64,000 bases of DNA from Picochlorum sp. 'celeri' (taxonomy: Eukaryota > Chlorophyta > Trebouxiophyceae): NCBI GenBank assembly GCA_010909725.1, contig JAACMV010000019.1:62001-126000 (forward strand), in the 5' to 3' direction. The notes under the pieces are model-generated. The model ran no database searches and had not been told where the DNA came from. It saw only the letters and a program-made list of their open reading frames with translations. A program made the translations under genes and the position numbers. Positions 12,201-21,016 of this stretch are shown in pieces (position 1 is the stretch's first letter; every line of letters starts with the position of its first letter).

Positions 12201-12636
12201 GATTCTATGTTCTATCTTGCTCTTGTTGAGCCAAGATTCCTTCCTGTTGCGTGGATTGGCGGACAAAAGGAGGTATTTTCCTCCATATGCAGCAGCTTGT
12301 GGGATTCTGACCATAACTGCTATCGGTGCAGTCATTCGTGAAGCCTTCTCAATCGATGAGGGCATTTCTCTCGATATAGATGTGGCAACCCTTGTCTTCA
12401 ATGTGGGTGCAATTTTGCTGTGCCTTCCTTCCTTACTGGAGACACTAGATTATTTATGGACACAAAGGCAGCAGAAGTTCTGGATTCCAATCTTTACGGG
12501 CATATTGGCAACATCTGGTGTATTTATTTCTGAGATTGATGCCGTGAAGGTCTTGTGTGGTTTGAGTGGGATTAGTGCAATCCTCATGAGTGCCTCAGCA
12601 CAGCACAGCAAACATTTTATTCAACGGGTGTTGTAA
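9228..12636 (+). CDS. NEF1: NEF1-like (NO EXINE FORMATION 1) multi-pass membrane protein
   Basis: Exons 9228-9434 and 9511-12636 join at phase 0 across a 76-nt intron (GTACGC...TTTGCAG); the product has 1110 aa. After a Ser/Arg-rich N-terminus the chain is almost entirely hydrophobic, with roughly 25 membrane segments. The opening block (YNGRVAAVLL..., GGPAVAGVLI|TGSMLAYVMD, GSFLAVWMSLALSN) and blocks such as LQFKWIQLQYPAVVVAFEKM, RIVFHSFGQYLKLAPPW and the WKGLG...RFAIFDALH region match my recollection of Arabidopsis NEF1, an integral plastid membrane protein first found through pollen-wall defects and present across green plants and algae. Its biochemical role is unknown. Length is close to the plant protein. 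The start is the first ATG of exon 1; the basic N-terminus could be a plastid transit peptide. Confidence 0.85.
9450..9472. repeat. (ATC)7 microsatellite within the NEF1-like intron
   Basis: Seven ATC units plus AT lie inside the 76-nt intron. Read through in frame they would encode a Ser run, which is why the unspliced frame seems to start with poly-Ser. Confidence 0.9.
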
Positions 12637-13222
12637 GTTGTATCAGATCAACATTATTTCTTGGGTGTAACTGATGATGACTCCTGAAAAACTCCTGAGT
12701 CTACCGTACCAGCAGATGTCGACTCACTGAGCCATTCTGAGAGGCATGCAGCCCATGAGGACTCTCAGGATCGACCATGAAGGTCAATGATGGAAGGCAT
12801 GCAGTTCACGAGTGAAGAGAATGGAGGCGAGTAGTATGTCGCCGCGGGCGTGGAAAATCTGGAGCACCGAACTTTTTCCCACGGGTCTCTCTTGCCCATC
12901 GGCGGCGCGGTTGATGGGAGGCACCGACCCGACGGGATCAAATCTGGCACTTGGGAACAGTCCAAGACATGTTTGTTGGTCCAACACGTGGCAAAACTGC
13001 ATCACTCGGTATACAATCCCAGGCAGCGATGTCGCATGTTCATAAGCATCCAAAGTTTTTCTTTGGTGTATGTAGTTGACAGTCAGCCAAAAGACAAAAG
13101 GATCTAGTGCAGGTACACACAGGGGTGACAGGTGACCTTGCATTCTGCAACAAACTCCACTCTGCACCGCTGCGAAAATTCATCGTTGTGCTTGATAGGA
13201 AGAAGGCAATATAGGTTGCATC
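12637..13222. other. intergenic region with a locally GC-rich block
   Basis: 586 nt between the NEF1-like gene and the first FAD oxidase. Bases about 12835-12965 are clearly richer in G+C than the flanks and hold overlapping open frames on both strands (plus 12850-13107, minus 12784-13167), none with recognisable motifs. I see no supported gene or RNA here. Confidence 0.5.
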
Positions 13223-14968
13223 ATGAATCAGAGAAAGATCACATCTCTTTCATTTTTTGCCATGCTTGGGCTGTTTGGAACAGCTTTTGCTGGAAAGTGC
13301 AGGATGGTTGGTAGTGCAGCACACGATGGGTGTGCGCTCCCTCTCGAGCTTGGAAATTTCCAGGGCTTCTACGAATGTAATCCAGCAGTCGGGGTGGGGC
13401 GTCCAGAGAATCTGGAAGAGGCCTCAAAGATTGTAGAAGCCTATGACAGAGTGAAGGCTGTGGGTGTTGGTCACAGTTGGTGGCAGGAGCAGTTCTGCTC
13501 AGGAGATGACGAGAACGCAGTCAACCTCGTCATGACCGAGCTCAAAAGTACCCTGGACTTTATCGAAAATCCAGTCAACCCCAGCAAATTCAATGGACAG
13601 GAGCCCCCAGAGGATTTCCCCATCAAGGTGGACGAGGACAAGCAGGAGGTGACGGTGGCCGCTGGTATTCCTCAGCGTGCCTTGCTGGAGTACCTGTCGG
13701 AATACACGTACGGCAAGGAGCCCAACGGGTGGACTCTTCCAGCTTTCAGTTGGTTCATCGACCAAACCATTGGGGGTGCTGTAGCCACAGGGACCCACGG
13801 GTCTTCCCTTCAGCACGGGAGTCTTTCTTCTCAGTTGACGAGCCTGCGGCTGATGCTTGCGAACGGCACCATCATCGACATCTCTCCTGAGGACAACCCT
13901 CACTTGTTCAAGGCTGCTGGAGTTTCCATTGGGCGTTTGGGAGTGATCACAGATATCACACTCAAAATCAAGCCTCAGCAGGCAGTTACCAGAAATCTCC
14001 GTGATATCGAAATTAAAGAATTAGCAAATGAAGTCAAGAAAGTTCAAGATCAGTATAATGCCGCTCTTGCTGCTGGAGATGATGAGGCAGCAAAATTGGC
14101 CCTGGCCAAGTTGGATGAAACACAGGCTTTGTGGCACGTTGCCAGCAAGGCTGTGTGGAGAACAGATTACACTTACCTGGACAAAGAGCCAGAGAATGTG
14201 CTTTTGAACATTGAAGTGAGCCCAGATGTGTCGGCATTCGATGGAGCCTTGCAAGTCTACGCTCCATCTGACACAGCAGATATCGGTACAAGCAATGCCA
14301 TTCTCAACAATGCACGAACGTGGGCGAGAATCTATGCGACCACAATGAGAGGATTTGTCAACCCTGGCACGTATGCTGCCTCGAAATCGTTCATTTCGAT
14401 GAGTGAAGGAGGCAACAAACGATCATCTACAATGCAACCATATGATCAATATGAGGTGGCCATTCCAATTGATAGAGCAGGAGACTGTCTCAAAGGAGCC
14501 ATTGATGAAATATATGGGCCAAAAAATTTGTTCGCTGGATTCAGAACACCAGCATTGATTCGTTTCATTCCAGGTGAAGACTTCTATCTCAGTCCAAGCA
14601 ACGGTCACCCAGTAATGTACATCAATATTGAGGATCATCTGTCTATTTCTAGCGGTCAGCAAAACCGAGAATTTGATGAGGTAATGGACTATTTCCTGAA
14701 TGAATGCGGAGCCAGGCTTCACTGGGGCAAGGCTGGTTGGCCTACACACCAGCCATGCTTTGATGGCGCAGAAGACTATCCAGAGTCTTGGTGCGATTTC
14801 GGGTGCGCCGTGCAAGAGCTGGACCCCACCGGCAAGTTCCGCAGCGAGAGTGATGTATGGCGCTGGAATGCCACCCGAGGGGGCGACGTCGTGACCTTCT
14901 CCTCCTGCTGCTCTCCAGAAGGCTTTTTGAAGAGCGAGTGCACTTGCGAGAAGAGTCCAATCTGTTAA
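13223..14968 (+). CDS. secreted FAD-linked oxidoreductase, sugar-1,4-lactone-oxidase-like (copy A)
   Basis: 581 aa in a single exon. A signal peptide is clear (MNQRKITSLSFFAMLG..AFA, cleavage near residue 23). The PCMH-type FAD domain shows VGVGHSWWQEQFCSG, where the His of GHS is the usual covalent FAD site, and ATGTHGSSLQHGSL, the flavin-loop motif of gulono-, galactono- and arabinono-lactone oxidases. The C-terminal ALO domain has LHWGKAGWP and LDPTGKFRSESDVW. A Cys-rich tail (SSCCSPEGFLKSECTCEKSP) is not found in the mitochondrial enzymes. Family role: oxidation of an aldono-lactone or related sugar with O2, as in ascorbate or erythroascorbate synthesis; the real substrate is unknown. It is followed in tandem by copy B, with which it shares two near-identical blocks. 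Confidence 0.88.
   Translation: MNQRKITSLSFFAMLGLFGTAFAGKCRMVGSAAHDGCALPLELGNFQGFYECNPAVGVGRPENLEEASKIVEAYDRVKAVGVGHSWWQEQFCSGDDENAVNLVMTELKSTLDFIENPVNPSKFNGQEPPEDFPIKVDEDKQEVTVAAGIPQRALLEYLSEYTYGKEPNGWTLPAFSWFIDQTIGGAVATGTHGSSLQHGSLSSQLTSLRLMLANGTIIDISPEDNPHLFKAAGVSIGRLGVITDITLKIKPQQAVTRNLRDIEIKELANEVKKVQDQYNAALAAGDDEAAKLALAKLDETQALWHVASKAVWRTDYTYLDKEPENVLLNIEVSPDVSAFDGALQVYAPSDTADIGTSNAILNNARTWARIYATTMRGFVNPGTYAASKSFISMSEGGNKRSSTMQPYDQYEVAIPIDRAGDCLKGAIDEIYGPKNLFAGFRTPALIRFIPGEDFYLSPSNGHPVMYINIEDHLSISSGQQNREFDEVMDYFLNECGARLHWGKAGWPTHQPCFDGAEDYPESWCDFGCAVQELDPTGKFRSESDVWRWNATRGGDVVTFSSCCSPEGFLKSECTCEKSPIC
13457..13978 (+). repeat. conversion tract 1, copy A (pairs with 15671-16192)
   Basis: 522 nt identical to 15671-16192 at constant offset 2214 except for one synonymous C/T at 13528/15742. 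Flanking coding sequence is strongly diverged. Confidence 0.9.
14723..14964 (+). repeat. conversion tract 2, copy A (pairs with 17012-17253)
   Basis: 242 nt identical to 17012-17253 at offset 2289, ending two nucleotides before the stop codon; copy A then reads TGT TAA and copy B TGC TGA. Confidence 0.9.
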
Positions 14969-15406
14969 TGTACTACCAAGCGCGACAACGATGATCCTCA
15001 CAGCAGTGATGGATGCTAATGTTATCAATTTTTTGTGATGAAATATTTAGTGTAAGAATATGCTCCCAGAGCGTCTCAGGTATCATTTTGACATTTGCTA
15101 GTACTAGTACTAGCATTTCTCTAGTTGGCGCCTAAAACTGAGCCCCACATTTCCTCTTGGATGGTCCAACAGCATTGAAATGACACGTCGATATTCTCCC
15201 CCGCTGCCAATCTCAATCGTGCTTGGAAGAAGCGCAGTGTGCCATTAAGCCTTGCAAGGGTGCGATGCTCAAATGACATTTCATTGTTTAATCGTCTGCA
15301 TTGTGTTCATCTGTTGACTGTCCTGAGGGACGACCTGTTCAAAGGTACCACTTGTCTGCCTCTATCTAGACGGCATTGTGCGTTCCCGGCGTTGGTGATT
15401 GTCATC
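14969..15406. other. intergenic region between tandem FAD oxidases, with a 20-bp palindrome
   Basis: 438 nt. At 15096-15115 lies a perfect 20-bp palindrome (TGCTAGTACT and its reverse complement), placed about 130 nt after the stop of copy A; it could mark a transcript end or a protein-binding site. No gene seen. Confidence 0.55.
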
Positions 15407-17257
15407 ATGCGATATAGTTCTTTTGAGATGAAAAAGTATGCGTCAGGGAAGAGCACGCTGCTTGCTGTGCTGCTGCTTTGTGTGGCCGTTGTGGTGCAAG
15501 CTCAAAGGGTCTGCCGTATGGACCCTGATGTCGAGCAGGATCAATGTTCATTGCCCTACCAGCTTGGCAATTTTCAGGGCTACTATTTGTGTGACCCCTC
15601 TGTTCTTGTCGGAAGACCAGAGACGATACGTGATATGAGAGATATCGTTACTTCATTTGAGTTTGTTCAGGCTGTGGGTGTTGGTCACAGTTGGTGGCAG
15701 GAGCAGTTCTGCTCAGGAGATGACGAGAACGCAGTCAACCTTGTCATGACCGAGCTCAAAAGTACCCTGGACTTTATCGAAAATCCAGTCAACCCCAGCA
15801 AATTCAATGGACAGGAGCCCCCAGAGGATTTCCCCATCAAGGTGGACGAGGACAAGCAGGAGGTGACGGTGGCCGCTGGTATTCCTCAGCGTGCCTTGCT
15901 GGAGTACCTGTCGGAATACACGTACGGCAAGGAGCCCAACGGGTGGACTCTTCCAGCTTTCAGTTGGTTCATCGACCAAACCATTGGGGGTGCTGTAGCC
16001 ACAGGGACCCACGGGTCTTCCCTTCAGCACGGGAGTCTTTCTTCTCAGTTGACGAGCCTGCGGCTGATGCTTGCGAACGGCACCATCATCGACATCTCTC
16101 CTGAGGACAACCCTCACTTGTTCAAGGCTGCTGGAGTTTCCATTGGGCGTTTGGGAGTGATCACAGATATCACACTCAAAATCAAGCCTCAGGAACAAGT
16201 CCAGAGAACCTCTGAAGATCTGACGTTCTCTGAATTTGCTACAGTGATACAATCGGTTCAAAATGATTATAACGATGCCATCGAAGCAGGAGATGACCAA
16301 GCAATCAGAGAAGCGCTTTTCAAGGTGGATGAGACACAAGCATTCTGGCATGTGCAACCAGGGGTGGTCTGGAAGGTGGATTTCGAGTACGCCAATAAGT
16401 CTGCAGCTGATATTCCCCTTGACACCATGTCTATTGTCAGTGAAAAGGAAGAATCGCTACCCGTTTCACCTGTCGTCGACTTTGCAGCAGAAGGGAATAT
16501 CACCAGTTCTGTAGCAGTGGCAGGCAATGTCTTCAATCAGACTGACAACCCGAACAAAATTGAACCATTCATTCCTATTACACGGAACCCATCTACGTGG
16601 GGGTCACTATATCTCAGAACTCTTAGGGCGTACGTGACTCCAGCAACAATTGACGCGAGCAAGGCATACCTGACTATGAATGAAAGAAGTAGCGAGACTC
16701 AAGCAACCTCTCAGCCATATGATCAGTACGAAGTCGCGATTCCCCTGGAGTATGCTGGTGACTGTCTGCAAGGTCTAAACCAACTCATCTATGCATCAAA
16801 TGATAGCGAATCGATCCGCGATGGATTCAGACCCCCAGCGCTGATCAGATTTGTATCTGAGGAGCCCTTTTATTTGAGCCCATCATATGGCCATCCAGTC
16901 ATGTACATCAATCTGGAAGATCACTTGTCTCGCTCTTTAGGAGAAGAAAATGAGGGATTTGACACCGTACTTGACTTTATGCTGGAGGAATGCAACTCAA
17001 CCCGCCTCCATTGGGGCAAGGCTGGTTGGCCTACACACCAGCCATGCTTTGATGGCGCAGAAGACTATCCAGAGTCTTGGTGCGATTTCGGGTGCGCCGT
17101 GCAAGAGCTGGACCCCACCGGCAAGTTCCGCAGCGAGAGTGATGTATGGCGCTGGAATGCCACCCGAGGGGGCGACGTCGTGACCTTCTCCTCCTGCTGC
17201 TCTCCAGAAGGCTTTTTGAAGAGCGAGTGCACTTGCGAGAAGAGTCCAATCTGCTGA
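15407..17257 (+). CDS. secreted FAD-linked oxidoreductase, sugar-1,4-lactone-oxidase-like (copy B)
   Basis: 616 aa from the ATG at 15407; a second ATG at 15428 gives MKKYASGKSTLLAVLL... and 609 aa, which is an equally good signal peptide (cleavage after VVVQA). The frame upstream to 15239 begins at a GTG and was not used. Domains are as in copy A: VGVGHSWWQEQFCSG, GTHGSSLQHG, LHWGKAGWP and the Cys-rich end. The central region between the shared tracts is diverged from copy A and carries an acidic insertion rich in sequons (NITSS, NQT). About 26 residues longer than copy A overall. It converges on TOM5 with only 61 nt between the stop codons. Confidence 0.88.
   Translation: MRYSSFEMKKYASGKSTLLAVLLLCVAVVVQAQRVCRMDPDVEQDQCSLPYQLGNFQGYYLCDPSVLVGRPETIRDMRDIVTSFEFVQAVGVGHSWWQEQFCSGDDENAVNLVMTELKSTLDFIENPVNPSKFNGQEPPEDFPIKVDEDKQEVTVAAGIPQRALLEYLSEYTYGKEPNGWTLPAFSWFIDQTIGGAVATGTHGSSLQHGSLSSQLTSLRLMLANGTIIDISPEDNPHLFKAAGVSIGRLGVITDITLKIKPQEQVQRTSEDLTFSEFATVIQSVQNDYNDAIEAGDDQAIREALFKVDETQAFWHVQPGVVWKVDFEYANKSAADIPLDTMSIVSEKEESLPVSPVVDFAAEGNITSSVAVAGNVFNQTDNPNKIEPFIPITRNPSTWGSLYLRTLRAYVTPATIDASKAYLTMNERSSETQATSQPYDQYEVAIPLEYAGDCLQGLNQLIYASNDSESIRDGFRPPALIRFVSEEPFYLSPSYGHPVMYINLEDHLSRSLGEENEGFDTVLDFMLEECNSTRLHWGKAGWPTHQPCFDGAEDYPESWCDFGCAVQELDPTGKFRSESDVWRWNATRGGDVVTFSSCCSPEGFLKSECTCEKSPIC
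15671..16192 (+). repeat. conversion tract 1, copy B
   Basis: Partner of 13457-13978; one mismatch in 522 nt. Confidence 0.9.
17012..17253 (+). repeat. conversion tract 2, copy B
   Basis: Partner of 14723-14964; no mismatch in 242 nt. Confidence 0.9.
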
Positions 17258-17318
17258 TATACACGGTTACATGTTCATATGTTAATGTCTATTAATTCAA
17301 CACATTGTTACACTTGCA

Positions 17319-17557
17319 TTAAATCGCAAAAGCATCGCCAAAGTTGCGTGAAACTAAAACTGCTCCAGCAAAGAATGCTACTGCCTTGAGCAAATTCTGC
17401 AGGAAACATTCACATCAATACCATTGCATGGATGAAACCTTGATACCAGTTGTCAGCGAAATCCATCATGATGACGCACCTTATTGGCCTCGCGAGCTCT
17501 TTCATTTTGCCACTCACGAGCGCAAAAGTTCTTCACCTTTTCGACAACACCAGCCAT
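17319..17557 (-). CDS. TOM5: TOM5, small subunit of the mitochondrial outer-membrane import complex
   Basis: A 51-aa protein from two 78-nt exons on the minus strand (17480-17557 and 17319-17396), joined at phase 0 across an 83-nt intron (GTGCGT...TCCTGCAG). It reads MAGVVEKVKNFC..., then a charged stretch, then one membrane segment LLKAVAFFAGAVLVS followed by RNFGDAFAI at the C-terminus. The tail-anchored layout and the R-N-[YF]-G-D-x-x-A-I ending are the signature of plant TOM5, which passes preproteins to the TOM40 channel. It is too short for a simple frame search and was found from its splice sites. It lies between copy B of the FAD oxidase (convergent) and the HAT-repeat gene (same strand). 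Confidence 0.9.
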
Positions 17558-17652
17558 GTTTTCTGTTTAACTATCGATTAAAAGTATATATGTAACAAAT
17601 AATAAGTATATTTAATGGGTTGTCGAGGGAGTTCGTCAACCGTATTGTGACA

Positions 17653-18303
17653 TCACTGGTGGCCGCTATGAAAGGTACCAGCCCTGTGCTTCCTCTCCAG
17701 AGCCCTCTGTCGTCTGGCCTCCAACACTGGTTTCCAGAGCAGGACGGGTTTCAGAAATGGATCATACAATACACTGCGGTCAAGCATTGTGACAGCAGCC
17801 CAAAAATTTCGCTTCTGAAGTTCCATAAGCCCCCATGCCTGTATAAGCCTTGCGCCTGTAGGATTCTCAGACAGAGCCTGCTGCAGAACCTGACGGCATG
17901 TGTTCCACTTCATTTCGCTATTCATGGCGTGAGCTCTCTTTTCCATCTGAGCCCACGAAATCCAATTCTTTTCATAGTGTGGAAATCTTTCAGCAACGGT
18001 TTGAAACAATTCTCGAGCCTGTTCAAAGTCCTCAGACCTTGCCAACATGAGTGCTCTGCTGTACAAGGATTCAACAGACGGGGTCACGCCACATACGGCC
18101 TCAGACGTTGAGGATTGGACTGAAGAGAAGCGTCTAGATCTATCTTGTTGAGATACTCTGTGTCCACGTCCACGTCCGTGCTGTATTTGAGAGGCACTGG
18201 AGCATGGAATCAAACCACCAAACCCTGGTCTGGAAGGTCTTGCAAGACCAAATGGTCTCAACGAACCACTTTGAATTCTATGAGGTGGGCTCGCCAATTT
18301 CAT
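17653..18303 (-). CDS. small HAT/TPR-repeat protein with organelle-targeting-like N-terminus
   Basis: 216 aa from the ATG at 18303. Residues 1-70 are rich in Arg, Ser, Pro and Gly with few acids, as in a plastid or mitochondrial presequence. The rest forms HAT-like helical pairs: SLYSRALMLARSEDFEQARE, AERFPHYEKNWISWAQMEKR, VLQQALSENPTGARLIQAWG, then LMELQKRNFWAAVTMLDRSV and DPFLKPVLLW. The WxxWG...ME pattern resembles HCF107/Mbb1-type HAT proteins that bind RNA in plastids, but those are much longer, so function is uncertain. A good acceptor (TTGTTACAG) sits 14 nt before this ATG, so a 5' intron is possible. Confidence 0.7.
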   Translation of the reverse strand: MKLASPPHRIQSGSLRPFGLARPSRPGFGGLIPCSSASQIQHGRGRGHRVSQQDRSRRFSSVQSSTSEAVCGVTPSVESLYSRALMLARSEDFEQARELFQTVAERFPHYEKNWISWAQMEKRAHAMNSEMKWNTCRQVLQQALSENPTGARLIQAWGLMELQKRNFWAAVTMLDRSVLYDPFLKPVLLWKPVLEARRQRALERKHRAGTFHSGHQ

Positions 18304-18490
18304 CGGGGTATCAAATTCTGTAACAATATAAATAATAATATGAATCACTGGACATACAATTCACGCTATTATTGTCCTCAGAAGGTGCCTGCGAACTGCA
18401 CGTGCAACGCGCTCGACAGGCGCGTGTCAATTGACAGATTTGCAAATCTAGATCTTGCAGATCTGCAAGGTCATGTCGCCGTAGCGATCA

Positions 18491-21016
18491 TCAGTCAGCA
18501 TGATACTGCCCATGGAGCTTTTTCATCCTTGAATTTACTATCGTTTGAGCGTATTGAACTTCCTTGTCATCCAGTAGACCCAACTTGTACAGGTAGTCAA
18601 GCATGTGTGACTCTTTTGACAGCACTGAAACGGAGACTATTTCAGATCTGGCTTCCAATAATTCAAGGGGATCTACTTCCCGTAGTTGCTTCAGAAACAT
18701 TTCCGCTTCATGTTGCTCAGCCCTGCTTTCTTGCAGCACTCGATGCAAAAGCTTTCTGATGTCATCCACAAGGATGAGGCTGTTGGTTGCCATGTGGCTC
18801 AAAACACTGCCTGTCCTGTGAAAAGACATTGAACGCTCACGCGTCAAATCACCTGAGGAGCTCTCATGGCGAGGCATCTCCTCTGCCAAGGTTTTATTTA
18901 GTTCAAAATACTCCTCTTGTCGCGTGGCATCCCAGTATGGCTCTATCTCATCTTCGTCAACATAATGGACACTTGGCATGGAACTTGTGGTGTTCAATGT
19001 AGACGAATCTCTAATCAACCCCGATTGCTCCAAATCGCTCAGCTCTACTTCGACAAAAACTTTAAGATGCCTTCGAGCTGCAGCATGAGCGCAAATGAAG
19101 GTCACGGCCATGACAGAACTTCTCTTGGCAAGACTCTGTAGAGGTCCTTCCCTTCGAGCTAGGAATGCAGCCGTCTTTTTTGAAAGTAGCTTGAACTTGT
19201 AATGCCATCGGCTCAGAAAGCTGCTCGTCGCCTTTGGTGGTGGATCCAAGGCAATGCCTATATTGAATGTTTTGCGCAATGCTGACCAATCTGACAAGGG
19301 TTTTTTTAACGAGTCTTCAGACTTTTCAACCGAGTTTGAGAGTGCCATAATCTCTGATGGAGTCAAGTACTCTTGCGAGAATGCCACTTTGTAGTTTGAA
19401 TATACCACTCGCAGCAATCTCTCTCGTAAGTCTTGCATCAAGTCTCGCTCGTGAATGGTCTGATATTCTGTATCTGTACCCAGAGCGCCACCCTTGCTCT
19501 TTGTTCCACGAGATTCCAACTGTCCCTTCACATCCAAGGATGTCAGGCGATTCACAAGATCCCAATCTGCAGGTCCCAAGAGACTCTTTGCTCCCTTCTC
19601 CTCCTCTACAGTCTGATGTGCAATCTGATCAATCATCTCTGCAGAACGATACAAAATATGCTTCTCTGTTGGAGTCAATTTGGTGTACCCCAGCAATTTC
19701 AGCAGCATACTGGTGGATGTTCCTTGAATCAAAAGTGTCAGCACAGCTATCATGGCGACGAAAAAGAAGCATAGTATTTTGAATTGCTCATCAAGCAAAT
19801 CTACCGAGTTGTATACTATCAATGCTAATGTCAATCCCACAGCACCACGGAGCCCTGCCCAGGAAAGGATTACCATATCTTTCAGGGTCAACGCATATTG
19901 ACCAAATCTCAAAATCGGATACAGCAACAAAATACCAACGACTCGAATTGGTAAAAGCAGGAAATACAGTGCAAAGGCCATCCCCCAATCCTTTCCACCA
20001 ATGCTGTCACTTTTTCTAGAGATCTCAGCTGCTATTATGAGACCAGACAGGAAAAATATAAGAGTATTTGCCACCCAATCGACAAAATCCCAGAAAAAGT
20101 TGAACGCTTTGATTGAACGGGCACTAACGTGATTCTTACCAAAAGCTCCTAAGAAAACAGCATAAAAGAGTACCGCTAAAACTGCAGAAAGAGATAAAAC
20201 CTCGTCGCTCAATATCCACAAGGAATATGCAGCAGTCAGAGTCACAGTAATCTCAGAGATGGTATCATTGAATAAAATCTGAAGCCAAACCATGACAGCC
20301 AAAGCAAAAGCGATGCCAAGGGCAGGTCCCCCCAAACTGGCTTTGAATACAAAGCCAATGGTGGATCCAACCTTGACGTCCTGCCCAAGTGCCCAGTCTA
20401 AAAAGATTTGAAACATTACGTATGCTACACCATCATTCAGCAATGATTCACCCTCAATCACTGTCGTAAGTTCTGGATTACTTCCAGAACTTCGCATGAT
20501 GCTCACAACACTGACAGGGTCCGTAGCTGAAAGTATGGAGCCGAGAAGAAATGATTGAGACCAAGACCAGCTGTAAGGAAACACATATTTCGCAACCAAG
20601 CAAACAAGAATGCCGTTAATCATGGTCCCCGGTATTGCCAGAGCAAATGCCTTAATCCATACTCTACTCACAGTGTGAAGGTGTAGCCCTATGCCGGATG
20701 GTGTGATCAGAGCCGGTAAGAACACGGCAAACAACACACTCGGGTTGATGCTCTCAAACATCTTCAACCCCTCGCTCATGTAATCATCTGCTGTCGTATT
20801 ACTGATTATAAAGCCACAAAGTGCTCCACATATCAACATGGAAGCTGTAAATGGCAACGGGGTGTATCCTCTCCACTTGAATGGCATCAGATTGGAGACG
20901 GTCCTGATCAATAAGCCAAAAAGAAATGCAGCCACGACGGCAAGGACGATTTCTGCCCCACTGCTCCCTTCATACATGGACGCTCCATCCGTTCCTACTG
21001 TGACATTTTCAGACAT
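18491..21016 (-). CDS. Na+/H+ antiporter, CPA1 family (SOS1/NHX8-like)
   Basis: 841 aa, single exon. The N-terminal half has about 12 membrane segments with the CPA1 transport signatures SATDPVSVVSIM (Asp-Pro of the ion site) and EGESLLNDGVAYVMF, and the WAGLRGAVGLTLAL segment. These resemble plant SOS1 more than vacuolar NHX. The C-terminal about 390 residues are soluble and mostly charged, but I see no clear cyclic-nucleotide-binding domain or autoinhibitory tail like that of land-plant SOS1, which is about 300 residues longer. Likely role: proton-driven sodium export at the plasma membrane. The 3' end is about 190 nt before the HAT-repeat gene on the same strand. Confidence 0.9.
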   Translation of the reverse strand: MSENVTVGTDGASMYEGSSGAEIVLAVVAAFLFGLLIRTVSNLMPFKWRGYTPLPFTASMLICGALCGFIISNTTADDYMSEGLKMFESINPSVLFAVFLPALITPSGIGLHLHTVSRVWIKAFALAIPGTMINGILVCLVAKYVFPYSWSWSQSFLLGSILSATDPVSVVSIMRSSGSNPELTTVIEGESLLNDGVAYVMFQIFLDWALGQDVKVGSTIGFVFKASLGGPALGIAFALAVMVWLQILFNDTISEITVTLTAAYSLWILSDEVLSLSAVLAVLFYAVFLGAFGKNHVSARSIKAFNFFWDFVDWVANTLIFFLSGLIIAAEISRKSDSIGGKDWGMAFALYFLLLPIRVVGILLLYPILRFGQYALTLKDMVILSWAGLRGAVGLTLALIVYNSVDLLDEQFKILCFFFVAMIAVLTLLIQGTSTSMLLKLLGYTKLTPTEKHILYRSAEMIDQIAHQTVEEEKGAKSLLGPADWDLVNRLTSLDVKGQLESRGTKSKGGALGTDTEYQTIHERDLMQDLRERLLRVVYSNYKVAFSQEYLTPSEIMALSNSVEKSEDSLKKPLSDWSALRKTFNIGIALDPPPKATSSFLSRWHYKFKLLSKKTAAFLARREGPLQSLAKRSSVMAVTFICAHAAARRHLKVFVEVELSDLEQSGLIRDSSTLNTTSSMPSVHYVDEDEIEPYWDATRQEEYFELNKTLAEEMPRHESSSGDLTRERSMSFHRTGSVLSHMATNSLILVDDIRKLLHRVLQESRAEQHEAEMFLKQLREVDPLELLEARSEIVSVSVLSKESHMLDYLYKLGLLDDKEVQYAQTIVNSRMKKLHGQYHAD

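Noticed and set aside
12784..13167. 127-codon minus frame in the GC-rich block
   Set aside because: No motifs, and open frames on both strands are expected in GC-rich sequence.
15239..15406. N-terminal extension of FAD oxidase copy B
   Set aside because: Begins at GTG and would bury the signal peptide.
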